A stretch of 37,074 bases of DNA, from positions 1-37,074 of the forward strand of contig CASJPF010000037.1 of the NCBI GenBank assembly GCA_949383255.1, written 5' to 3'. Both the position numbers and the translations under genes were made by a program. Below, in pieces: positions 19,101 to 26,342 of the stretch. The DNA is from Lachnospiraceae bacterium (GTDB lineage Bacteria > Bacillota > Clostridia > Lachnospirales > Lachnospiraceae). Below the pieces are notes generated by a model that saw only the letters and a list, made by a program, of their open reading frames with translations, was not told where the DNA came from and did not search any database. Every line of letters begins with the position of its first letter. The stretch's first letter is position 1.

Positions 19101-19640
19101 GCTTTGCAGCTTGTTATAAAGTGCATTGCGCAGTTTCTGAAACGCGTCCTCACCAAACAGCAGATACCGTCCGGCCTGACGGATACCACTTGCACCATTT
19201 CCTTGGAGTTCTGCCTGTATCTGCGGATTCAACCACTCGTTAATATATTCTGGAATTAAATGATGATTTCCAGACTTTAACTTTTTTGCAGCGCTGGAGT
19301 CATACAATTGACATGCCTCCAAATCAATGGGTGAAGCACTAAGTCCAACCTCGCCAAATCCTCCTGTACAGAGTTTATCCAGTTCATTTTTGTCTGTGTC
19401 AATCACAAGATACTCAAAATTTTTTGGATGGGTCTTTCCTTCCGGGCACTTAAATTTTTTATAAATATTTGTCTTAATACTAGCAACAGTACTACTACCC
19501 TTTCCCCCAAGTCCTATAAATAAAAACTTACTGTCTGCCGGCTCTAACTTCTGTTTATTTGTCATAAAATCAGAAAACCCACCACCTAACTGAAAATCAA
19601 GTTTATCCATCCTCTGTCTCTGTTCACCTGTCAATGCCAT
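16191..19640 (-). CDS. Giant tubulin-like GTPase (Tubulin_2-like), 1149 aa
   Basis: The N-terminal region has the tubulin/FtsZ nucleotide-binding pattern: FIGLGGKGS (about 41-49), a VIDTDKNEL loop (79-87) and the signature GGGTGSG (202-208), followed by a strand and YIFLPDAYP. FtsZ is usually under 450 residues. Here about 600-700 further residues follow, mainly helical and charged, with no membrane segment. I chose the ATG at 19640 (reading MALTGEQ) because a GGGGGA ribosome site precedes it and the vWA stop codon lies 41 bp upstream; the longer open frame overlaps the vWA gene with unlikely sequence. Assembly into filaments is inferred from the family. It is sandwiched between the vWA lipoprotein and the 614-aa gene. 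Confidence 0.85.
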   Translation of the reverse strand: MALTGEQRQRMDKLDFQLGGGFSDFMTNKQKLEPADSKFLFIGLGGKGSSTVASIKTNIYKKFKCPEGKTHPKNFEYLVIDTDKNELDKLCTGGFGEVGLSASPIDLEACQLYDSSAAKKLKSGNHHLIPEYINEWLNPQIQAELQGNGASGIRQAGRYLLFGEDAFQKLRNALYNKLQSLHNQIVDSAKEELIVYIFAGVGGGTGSGTVIDIPYIVRKICGDNAWAVKVYGYIFLPDAYPVTAKGTHIKYNSYAALKEIDSLMNLGVMDGAAHYRATYMPGFEVDSVEHIFDSCVLVSGKRGNGLVKEPEKFTKRVVVDNIINLVSKNEIDNGFLANSFLDNGIEEIANKVKVLSDKTVPKNAYYQYLVIGTGALVLPIEQILAYIAHGTMDMFAQGWDRHAKQNHVEEMLHIAPMLPEEQANNIIGRSTVPLMQYTRGIGGKATKQDVISGSLFNILKQHHMKQNVALYNAWDIAKHQVLEFIIGQLEDYYNKRFTDPECGIYFLKELLDDKILDGRSINGVLYRLDKDYQEALKGLIAGQYSMQNQMDEQMRKIIAELNSSLCFGPIATGKIEDYRELCVSRLISDNIVYLYNEIISDCLKQIIAWIEEKITNLNTYIDIFVYMRDIVDRNYQSVLEGTIPIAEYAGQLLDFAERDDTNMRRIIKYMDDMLAEKQPEGLVSAFENEILKTQKRWVQSTEDFDPMNVFVHFLENQYSDLPNLTIERFLELKYGTAGLDKGLSSAFNELKNKAGVIFPTSAVLNLNSLASHRYVVVPSTALKISAAMQNFAVANGADVSKSVDMNSIYWYNLVIGVPLYALADINEYEKMYEGNNIPGMHTRENKTENWKDMPALSNSILWPSADFNKRERSYMQTVKVNVQKFIDCGLIIKEESTEIYRAICLPENDTSCNKESIICWCKTKYINDPEYTQEGLIDSSKEFMKKMISENMLKEYLVTLSNVYFNVTDENLYQLVRMNYFLYTKLMQMYEVYNSCLPIIEEANREVVEHKKMMKFYEYVRTGIISFEDDIVIMTDRSGEQQELMYFSDYTAIEVTNFIYYTFQNFVERFKDEDLEEMDEYAKELSSDHSEAAKNKYRGFSDAFMDRCATAREKLKKIDAQKTLKQAGMGNMIAKYNTFYDEMMLLKKG

Positions 19641-19680
19641 ATTTTCTATCCCCCTATTAATATTTTTATTTGCGGAAATA

Positions 19681-21888
19681 TTATATCTTTTTATAGACAG
19701 CATTAATCTGCACATACTCTTTTGGCTTTTCTGTCTGAAAACGAATCCCAAATGTGCGCTCTGCCACTGGCACCACACTCTTTATGCCTCCTGCCAGAGA
19801 CACTTCAAGCATTTGTTTATCCCGAACCATACCATTTTCTACAAATTGTACACGTCCACTTTTTTTCTTTACTTTAATTGTAAATTCTTTGTTTGTTCCA
19901 CATACTTTAATTTTACTTGCTTCGGAAGACATCTGATTTACACATTGGGTAAATTGCGCTTTCCTCTCATCAACAAATTCCATTTTCAAATAATAACTGC
20001 TTAAAAATTCCAACAATTTTTGGACACTATATCCATGCTTTCCTACTTGATCCGCCTTAATCGGTGTCAAAATATCAAATTCTACAATATTAGGTATTCC
20101 ATATTCATCCATACTGCACGATTCCAATGAAAATTTAAACATGCCTTGTAGTCTTTGGGACATCATGCGAATTATTAGAATAATGCACAAAATTGCCAAG
20201 ATCAACACAACCGGAATTATAATAACAAATATGTTAAATTCCTTGTCTTCACAGATTGCTATAAACGTTAAACTTGCCTTCTTAGCAGAACCATTATCAC
20301 CATATACTCGCAACTTTACAGTTCCCTTCTTCAAAGCCGTCACTTTTAAAGTACTTTCGCTAATTACTACGTCCAACTCTTTTGGAATATCAGACAAAGA
20401 ATAGACAATTTCCTCCCCATTTTCATCTATAAAATATTGATTTAAATCAATTTCATTTTGTTGACCTGTAATTAAATTTAACTCAATGGTATCCTGTGAT
20501 ACTACTGGAGGGTTCATATAAGACTCAATATAAAACGAAGTGCTGTCGCGATAGAATCCATTTCCTTGAATATGTACGCACATTTCATATGTAGTGCAGT
20601 CCTCCGGTACAAATGTTTTAAGCAAACCGTTTCCATCTTTATCCGGCTCCATTTCTGACTGTACCTCACTGCCCGTATCCATATTTACTACAGAAAGATA
20701 TCCAGCAAGGCTGCCATAATATCCAGCGTCTGCAATCACTCTTCCACTCGATGATAAATATGCCCTTATATCAACTGCCTCGCCTCGCTTAACCTTTGTC
20801 CTGCTGGCATCTACCATAAGCGATATCTCATAACTACATATCTTACTAACATGAATCGAGTCGCCAGATACTCCCTTCACACGAATTACCCATTCTCCTT
20901 GCTCTGGGAGAATCATCTTGACCAGAGTATACCTGTTTGACTGAGTAAAGACAAACTTCTCATCGTTGGCAATATCAATAGGATCTTCATTTAGCTTTGC
21001 AAGAGTTACATCTTCAATACTTTTTGAGGATAATATTACAATATTGGCTTCTATAATATTCTCATCCTCTATTGAAAACTGAACATCTTCATAACTGCCA
21101 TCTGCCTCAAATTCCTTCAACTTCTCAACATCAGAGTCCCCTATTGCACCGAATATTTTCTCGAAGAACATTGTAATGTCATCTACATTGGAAGCGATTA
21201 GATATTGCCCTCCTGTGGCTTCTGTAATTGTTTTCAATTCCTTTTCATCCACACTTCCATTGTCATTTAATCCAATACAGTAAATTTTACAACCTTTTTC
21301 CTGCGCTTCCTGTACCGCAGCACGCACATCATTTTCAGAATCTTCTGTACTTCTTCCAGTAGTTCCCGCATCAATATCCGTTCTTCCATCTGTAAACAAA
21401 ATAATCGACTTATTTCGGTTATCTCCAGAACCATTCAACATGTCGACTGACTCAAGCAATCCTGCTCCAATATCTGTGTGAGCAGTTCTTTCGTAATTTA
21501 CGCTATCTAATATCCCTTTCAAATATTCTTTATTTTGTTGTGTCATTTCCACCATTTTGGAGGCAACCGTCTTATTTGAAAATTCAACGAGCGCAATATT
21601 TGCATTTGTTAACTTCTCCATATCGATAAATAACTTTGCACCCTCAATTGCAATACGATTCTCATCAGCTTTTACCATAGAGCCACTCTCATCCATAAGA
21701 AGCACAACATCTGTTCCTATGCTGTCTTCCAGCTCTCCAATTGTAATTCCCGAATCTTCGATAAGCTCTGTATCTTCCGTCAAATTGTCAGAGACTTCAG
21801 GAGTCGCATCCTTATTGCCACATGCTGTTACGACGAAAAGGAATAAAGCTGTGATAATGATTAATGATTTTTTTGTATAAACCTTCAT
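19681..21888 (-). CDS. vWA-domain lipoprotein with membrane span and cytoplasmic C-terminus
   Basis: A 735-residue protein, first gene of the cluster. It has a lipoprotein signal with lipobox VTAC (Cys23), then a vWA domain at about 58-245 with a complete MIDAS: DESGS (D66, S68, S70), T138 in HTD, and D167 in FTDG. Beta-rich domains follow to about residue 535, the last with a cadherin/Ig-like look (FIDENGEEIVYSL, LKVTALKKGTVKL). One strong membrane helix lies near 545-570, and about 165 residues remain at the C-terminus. Topology is inferred as vWA outside, tail inside, tethered twice. MIDAS vWA domains bind protein ligands through a metal ion. AAGGAGAG precedes the ATG. A palindrome and a broken gene lie immediately upstream. 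Confidence 0.9.
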   Translation of the reverse strand: MKVYTKKSLIIITALFLFVVTACGNKDATPEVSDNLTEDTELIEDSGITIGELEDSIGTDVVLLMDESGSMVKADENRIAIEGAKLFIDMEKLTNANIALVEFSNKTVASKMVEMTQQNKEYLKGILDSVNYERTAHTDIGAGLLESVDMLNGSGDNRNKSIILFTDGRTDIDAGTTGRSTEDSENDVRAAVQEAQEKGCKIYCIGLNDNGSVDEKELKTITEATGGQYLIASNVDDITMFFEKIFGAIGDSDVEKLKEFEADGSYEDVQFSIEDENIIEANIVILSSKSIEDVTLAKLNEDPIDIANDEKFVFTQSNRYTLVKMILPEQGEWVIRVKGVSGDSIHVSKICSYEISLMVDASRTKVKRGEAVDIRAYLSSSGRVIADAGYYGSLAGYLSVVNMDTGSEVQSEMEPDKDGNGLLKTFVPEDCTTYEMCVHIQGNGFYRDSTSFYIESYMNPPVVSQDTIELNLITGQQNEIDLNQYFIDENGEEIVYSLSDIPKELDVVISESTLKVTALKKGTVKLRVYGDNGSAKKASLTFIAICEDKEFNIFVIIIPVVLILAILCIILIIRMMSQRLQGMFKFSLESCSMDEYGIPNIVEFDILTPIKADQVGKHGYSVQKLLEFLSSYYLKMEFVDERKAQFTQCVNQMSSEASKIKVCGTNKEFTIKVKKKSGRVQFVENGMVRDKQMLEVSLAGGIKSVVPVAERTFGIRFQTEKPKEYVQINAVYKKI

Positions 21889-21902
21889 ATGTCTCTCCTT
21901 CT

Positions 21903-21929
21903 TTTATATGAATCTTTTCGCAATATCAA
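21903..21929 (-). promoter_or_regulatory. Weak candidate promoter of the ten-gene cluster
   Basis: On the minus strand TTGATA (21924-21929) and TATAAA (21903-21908) lie 15 bp apart, shortly before the ribosome site of the vWA gene. The spacing is short and the transcript leader would be only about 10 nt, so this is a low-confidence guess. It is given because any dedicated promoter must lie between the palindrome end (21961) and the ATG (21888), or inside the palindrome. Confidence 0.2.
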
Positions 21930-21960
21930 TTGTCGATTTACTTGCTTTATCATCATTGCC

Positions 21961-22038
21961 CTAGTACACCGTTTTTTTAATCCTCGTATACAAATAGCGA
22001 GTACTTGGTATATGAGGAATTAAAAAACAGTGTACTAG
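21961..22038. repeat. 78-bp near-perfect palindrome with CTAGTAC ends
   Basis: The left arm starts CTAGTACACCGTTTTTTTAA and the right arm, inverted, starts CTAGTACACTGTTTTTTAAT. Both continue through CCTCRTATAC toward a short centre. There is no coding potential and no T-run outside the stem, so it is not a simple terminator. It interrupts the reading frame of the broken gene upstream, which suggests insertion. Its terminal CTAGTRC matches the larger palindrome at 2118-2283, hinting at a shared mobilising transposase. Confidence 0.6.
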
Positions 22039-22621
22039 TGCTCAAGCGAACAAGTTCTTCTGGTCCAATGCGCGCATATAACTGTTCTGACACACCTTTG
22101 CCTCTTTTTTTCGCCATGACCAATCAAAATCTCCAACAATCCCTTGCCCTCATTATAGCTATAACTTTCAAACTGTCTGAGATAATTGCCAATTAATTCT
22201 GAATACCGCCTTGCAATCATAGCATTCGCGCACTGAAATAATATAATCTTTGATATCTTATTTAATATACTGATTTCACCGGAAGCAAATCCCGTATCAA
22301 TCTCCTGAATGTCTTTGGCTGACAAAATAATAGGTATTTGAAACGGTACCAATTGATATCTGCGCGTACCTGTCGCAGCGTATTATCCTATGACAACGCC
22401 ACCAATATATCCTCTGTCACATTTGCCGGAAGGCTTCCCAATTCTCTCTGCTCAAGTGCATCAAGCTCCATATTGGACAGATAAAACAAATTGTCCAAAT
22501 CAACAGGTACTTTCTTATATTCCAGAAGCTTTATATATTTCATTAGTGCTGCTGCACACACATGCTGTTGCATATTTCCAGAACACTCTCTTGAACCTGT
22601 AAGATAAACCGCCTCTATCAC
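22039..22621 (-). pseudogene. Multiply frameshifted remnant of an unknown protein
   Basis: Reading begins at a GTG (22621) overlapping the stop of the previous remnant and runs as VIEAVYLTGSREC to DILVALS, ending at a TAG at 22388-22390. Past that stop the same frame gives LRQVRADINWYRF. A +1 step near 22345 leads into QIPIILSAKDIQEI and on to KGLLEILIGHGEK. There the frame breaks again at an A7 run (about 22118), after which another frame gives RGKGVSEQLYARIGPEELVRLS. It then meets the palindrome at 22038. Joined by one stop and two single-base shifts, these make one sensible protein of about 190 residues. I recognise no family. The alternative is several separate tiny genes, which I find less likely. 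Confidence 0.5.
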
Positions 22622-22878
22622 TCTACTGCCACAATTATTTTTTTAATATTTTGATACACCGCTGGCATTACAATAGCTTTTGCCTTCTCTGAAATTTTCT
22701 TTCCGATATCAATGCTACAATAATGACAATACTTACATTCCTATATCAATGGCAATGCGCTTGTCTTTGTGGGTTTGCCGTCAAGTCCTGTATCTAACTG
22801 ATATCGGCTAATAGTAACTGTCTGCATTGTCTCTCTTTCGCAGCAGACACACACTATCTTTTCCTCAATCTGTTTCAT
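22618..22878 (-). pseudogene. Small zinc-ribbon-like gene with in-frame amber stop
   Basis: An ATG (22878) with AGGTGG upstream opens a frame reading MKQIEEKIVCVCCERE and on to TSALPLI. It then hits TAG at 22741-22743, and continues in the same frame as ECKYCHYCSIDIGKKI to a TGA at 22618-22620. The two Cys pairs (CVCC and CKYC) lie on either side of the stop, as expected for one zinc ribbon. The full product would have about 85 residues. A nonsense mutation is the simple reading; a sequencing error or stop-codon readthrough would be alternatives. The next remnant starts at an overlapping GTG, so the pair was once an operon. Confidence 0.5.
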
Positions 22879-23186
22879 GAAAATTTGCCACCTTTCCACA
22901 ATATGACAAAAACGAACTATCTGTTAAATGGAATCTCAATCAGATATTTTATAATTGGATAATTTTCTAAATTCAATAAGGAATTGTGTCATCAATTTTA
23001 AAGTCAATTTCGGGAATTGCTTTTCGATAACTCTAATGTGACATGAAATGCAAAAATTATTAATTTTTTGTTAAAATATACCATATTCTTACAGCAATGT
23101 AAATGGAGCTATAGTTCCTGTTCTCCCTATTCTAAACTCTATAAGTTTTAAAAAATGTGCACTTAAACACACTTAAGTACTGCAAA
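22879..23186. other. AT-rich intergenic stretch, no gene seen
   Basis: Between the start of the broken zinc-ribbon gene and the terminator at 23187 I find no open frame with a ribosome site and no strong repeat. It presumably holds the former promoter of the broken genes; no convincing box pair stands out among the AT runs. Confidence 0.5.
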
Positions 23187-23226
23187 AAAATGTTATTCCG
23201 AATCTATATATACGGAATAACATTTT
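23187..23226 (-). terminator. Rho-independent terminator of the beta-helix gene
   Basis: A perfect 14-bp stem (AAAATGTTATTCCG and its complement) with a 12-nt AT loop is followed on the minus strand by a run of seven T. It lies 38 bp past the stop codon of the gene at 23264-24526 and isolates that gene from the broken genes below. Confidence 0.85.
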
Positions 23227-23263
23227 CTAATCAAAAATATTTAATTTTATCATTAATTTTAAC

Positions 23264-24526
23264 TCATTCTATCTTTTCGCTTGATACAGTTATAGGATAA
23301 TTCATTTCTATCAATGTATTTCCAAAACTCTGTTGTGTTAAATAAATATTGTAAAGGCCGCACCACCCATCTTTTGGATTATCTAATTTTGGATTGCTGA
23401 TATTTACCACATGGCGTCCCCCACGCGCTCCTTTTAGCGTAAGCCCTCTATTTTGATCATTCTTATCCTCCATCTCTCTAATATAATGGATTCCCTCCCC
23501 AAAATCTGGCCAATCTTCCAATAGCGATTCTCGATTTGTATTTAATTGCATGGTCTGCCATGTTTCACAGCTAAAATTCTGTATCAAGTCATCTTTCAAC
23601 GTTGTATAATATCCACTGTTTGCCAAAAGTTTTCTTATTTTGGGATCATTTAGCTGATCTAAATTATACCAAGTATTCATATTATCATTATTATAGAAGC
23701 GTTTTGTTTCATATGCAATTGTGCTCACCTTAACATTTTGAAAAGTCAAGTAGGTAGGATTTATATTTCCTGTGGACTGCATAGAGATAACATACGGAGA
23801 CAAATAATTTCTCAACTCACAGTCTCTCATTATAAAATACGCTTCCCCATCTCCACTTAAGGTCTGTGTATTATGAAGAAAGATGCATCCACCTCCATTA
23901 GAGAAAAACTGACAATCTGCAAATGTAATGGTATTCCAACCTCTGCATCCGATTCCCACACAGTAATTGCTATCGGAAATAATTCGACACCCTTCTATCA
24001 ACAATTCTCTGCCATAAGCATAATCTTGATCAATATGAATTGCATATCCTGGAAACTGACTCTGCCAATCATAGACAGATGACAAATCCATAGTGTCATA
24101 ATCCTTTGCAACAGAAGGAACAATATTTTCCTTTGTTGGATTTGATCCACAGATTGTCATATTATATATCGTGCCCGCAGCGACTGTAAGCGGAATGTGA
24201 TGATAATCTTTTGTATCTGATATCAATATACATTCTTCTTTGCTTGTGCCAATCAAATTTACAGTCTTATCAATAATCTCTACATATTCCTCGTAAACAC
24301 CTGGATAAATCAAAAGAGTTGCCCCTGACTCTACCTGCTCTACAGCCTCCTGAATACTGGTAAAATCTCCCGTGCCATCCGCTATTACTTCATAGACAGA
24401 GCCTCCTTGAGCTACTGCTGTTAAATACTGCAACAGTTCATTTTTTTCTTCCGCATGAGTTACAATTCCGATCTGAAGCAAACAGACAATTAGCATGAAA
24501 AAACATGCTTTTTTATACTTTATCAT
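23264..24526 (-). CDS. Secreted pectinesterase-like right-handed beta-helix protein
   Basis: A 420-residue protein with a clear signal peptide (about residues 1-25, ending THA). The next part (VIADGTGDFTSIQEAVEQV, then LLIYPGVYEEYVEI and VNLIGTSKE) is the opening of pectin methylesterase-like parallel beta-helices. Successive short strands follow (YNMTICGSN, LLIEGCRII, ITFADCQFF, FIMRDCELR, LTFQNVKV), as in PbH1 repeats. I do not see the QDTL-type active-site segment of true pectinesterases, so it may be a binding protein or an enzyme of another beta-helix family. It is monocistronic: a strong terminator follows and 430 bp of non-coding DNA precedes it. Acting outside the cell, probably on polysaccharide, is an inference from fold and signal. 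Confidence 0.8.
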   Translation of the reverse strand: MIKYKKACFFMLIVCLLQIGIVTHAEEKNELLQYLTAVAQGGSVYEVIADGTGDFTSIQEAVEQVESGATLLIYPGVYEEYVEIIDKTVNLIGTSKEECILISDTKDYHHIPLTVAAGTIYNMTICGSNPTKENIVPSVAKDYDTMDLSSVYDWQSQFPGYAIHIDQDYAYGRELLIEGCRIISDSNYCVGIGCRGWNTITFADCQFFSNGGGCIFLHNTQTLSGDGEAYFIMRDCELRNYLSPYVISMQSTGNINPTYLTFQNVKVSTIAYETKRFYNNDNMNTWYNLDQLNDPKIRKLLANSGYYTTLKDDLIQNFSCETWQTMQLNTNRESLLEDWPDFGEGIHYIREMEDKNDQNRGLTLKGARGGRHVVNISNPKLDNPKDGWCGLYNIYLTQQSFGNTLIEMNYPITVSSEKIE

Positions 24527-24958
24527 ATGTGCATGTACTCCTATCTAAATGTAATTAATCAAATAAATTTAAACGTTCATAAATTTATTGTCTATTCTCT
24601 ACACTCGTTTTATAAATATCATCATAGAATATTAATAAACTATAATCATTCAAACATAAAAAATGTAAGCACTATATGTAACAGACAAAAAATTTTAGCC
24701 TATATTAAACAATATGCAGCTGACAAATACTATCTTACATTATCATATTAATTTGAATAAGTCAATTTCTGTAACAATTCAATTATGCAAAATTGAATAG
24801 GTAAATTAATATTGAGATCTTACTCACTAAAGACAATTTGTGTATTTAATTTTATAGGATACATATCCGATATGAAATAAATTGCCGGAAATAATCTAAA
24901 AGATTTATTTCCTAGCTGTTATTCTTTCAATATTTGAAACTGCGAAGCACAAAGAGAA
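24527..24958. other. AT-rich intergenic region of about 430 bp
   Basis: No coding sequence with a ribosome site is visible. A short interrupted inverted repeat at 24887-24912 (GGAAATAATCT with its near complement) could end transcription of the 372-aa gene, but has no U-run. The beta-helix gene promoter should lie in the lower part. I see nothing else. Confidence 0.5.
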
Positions 24959-26077
24959 CTATAAAATTACATCAAATCTTGAAAAATCAATTGTATACAA
25001 TCCATTTATCGTTTCTTTTGATTCTTCCTGTTGATCCGAAAGATAAAAAGAATAATTATATTTTCTTTCTATCTTTTTATTTTTTAGTAACATATCAAAT
25101 TCAATCTGGATTCTATCATAATAGAATCCGCACCCATCTGAAAAGAAGCCGTCTATCTCCTCCTCATCTGAAAGTTCATCCATTTTATTTTTAAAAATAC
25201 AATAAACAAACTGTTCCTCGCCTGGTAATATATTTATTTTGATCCTACATTCCCTGTCATATTTTACAACAGGCAGTACATAATAATATTCTCTAGGGTC
25301 ATCATCATAGCATTCTTTACAAAACTGCATTGATATATTTCCTATTGAAATTTCTTCTATGTTTGCCTGTCCAATATTTTTAATCAGAAGACTCAATATA
25401 TGTATTCCTTCATCATCGTCATCATATACAATCTGACCTGACTCAAAATCAAAAACATTTCCATAGAAATTATACTTTGAATCGTAATCATTGATTTTAA
25501 TGCCACACATCTTATTTACTTCTATAAATGGAATATCCTTATTTTCACATATATAATTCAATATTTCTCTCTGTCCTTCCGCCAGTCTGCCAAAATTCTG
25601 TGCAGACTCCTTCTTTAACCTTTCTATTGTTATCTTTGTATTCCTAATTAAATCTATAATTCGATTTTCACCATAGGAAATAGATTCATTATATTTCTTT
25701 AAATAACTATCCGAATAAATTTTAAATCTCCGCCAAAGCTCTTCTTTACAACTTCCATTCCCATATTCCCTATTGCTCTCCTCATCAATATCCTTTAGAT
25801 ATTTATCATACAGACTGTCAAATTTCTCCCTTAATTCCTCATCTGTAAAACTCTTTGTGTTATTTATTTCTTTTGAAAATTTATCTGTTAAATTCTTTAG
25901 ATATTCTTCGATCTCCTCGTCCCGAATCCCCTCCTGCGCTATTTTCTGACTATAAAAAACTCTTATTTTTTCGTTAAGCAACGATTTTATACCAGAAAAA
26001 GTATTCTCGAACATTTCATCAATTATTTTTTCCTCAGCTCCATTTATAATCTCAATCATTATTTTTTCTAAATCCAT
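24959..26077 (-). CDS. Unrecognised 372-aa protein beside the STAND operon
   Basis: A soluble protein without signal or membrane segment. Residues 1-200 are helical and highly charged (KIMIEIINGAEEKIIDEM, LLNEKIRVFY, EKFDSLYDKYLKD). After about residue 205 it becomes beta-rich, with a cysteine motif CKECYDDD and an acidic stretch DDDDEG. I do not recognise a family. The start is the ATG at 26077 with AAAGGAG upstream; the longer open frame runs into the MITE-like repeat at 26145 and is not credible. It is co-directional with the STAND gene, 266 bp downstream of it, with the repeat in between. It may be a fourth member of that system separated by insertion, or an independent gene. Confidence 0.7.
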   Translation of the reverse strand: MDLEKIMIEIINGAEEKIIDEMFENTFSGIKSLLNEKIRVFYSQKIAQEGIRDEEIEEYLKNLTDKFSKEINNTKSFTDEELREKFDSLYDKYLKDIDEESNREYGNGSCKEELWRRFKIYSDSYLKKYNESISYGENRIIDLIRNTKITIERLKKESAQNFGRLAEGQREILNYICENKDIPFIEVNKMCGIKINDYDSKYNFYGNVFDFESGQIVYDDDDEGIHILSLLIKNIGQANIEEISIGNISMQFCKECYDDDPREYYYVLPVVKYDRECRIKINILPGEEQFVYCIFKNKMDELSDEEEIDGFFSDGCGFYYDRIQIEFDMLLKNKKIERKYNYSFYLSDQQEESKETINGLYTIDFSRFDVIL

Positions 26078-26144
26078 TTTTATTTCTCCTTTGTTGTTTT
26101 TTGTTATTAATATTGCTGCTTTTCTGTTAAAAATATTAGCCATT

Positions 26145-26304
26145 AGGAACTGTAGAAAAATAACTGACACATCTTGACTTGTCTATTTCTCCGATTACGC
26201 ATGTCAAAAATCCTCGCCGCAGCCCGCTACGACTACGTTTTTTGACATACCTTCTCGAAGAAATATCCTACGCAATTCGTATCACTTATTTTCCTACAAT
26301 TCCT
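26145..26304. repeat. 160-bp MITE-like element with 26-bp terminal inverted repeats
   Basis: The ends AGGAACTGTAGAAAAATAAC and, inverted, AGGAATTGTAGGAAAATAAG match at 22 of 26 positions. Further inward the arms share ATTTCTYCGA and ATGTCAAAAA, closing on a GC-rich centre (CGCCGCAGCCCGCTACG) that contrasts with the AT-rich surroundings. There is no coding potential. This is the layout of a non-autonomous miniature transposable element. It lies between the STAND gene and the 372-aa gene. Confidence 0.65.
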
Positions 26305-26342
26305 TAAAAAAATCAAGGCAGATTCATACAAGTCAACCATAT

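Noticed and set aside
19641..19778. N-terminal extension of the tubulin-like protein by 46 residues
   Set aside because: It overlaps the vWA gene, has unlikely composition (Trp, Cys, Arg) and lacks a ribosome site; the ATG at 19640 has GGGGGA.
26078..26170. N-terminal extension of the 372-aa protein
   Set aside because: It runs into the MITE-like repeat, while the internal ATG at 26077 has AAAGGAG at good spacing.
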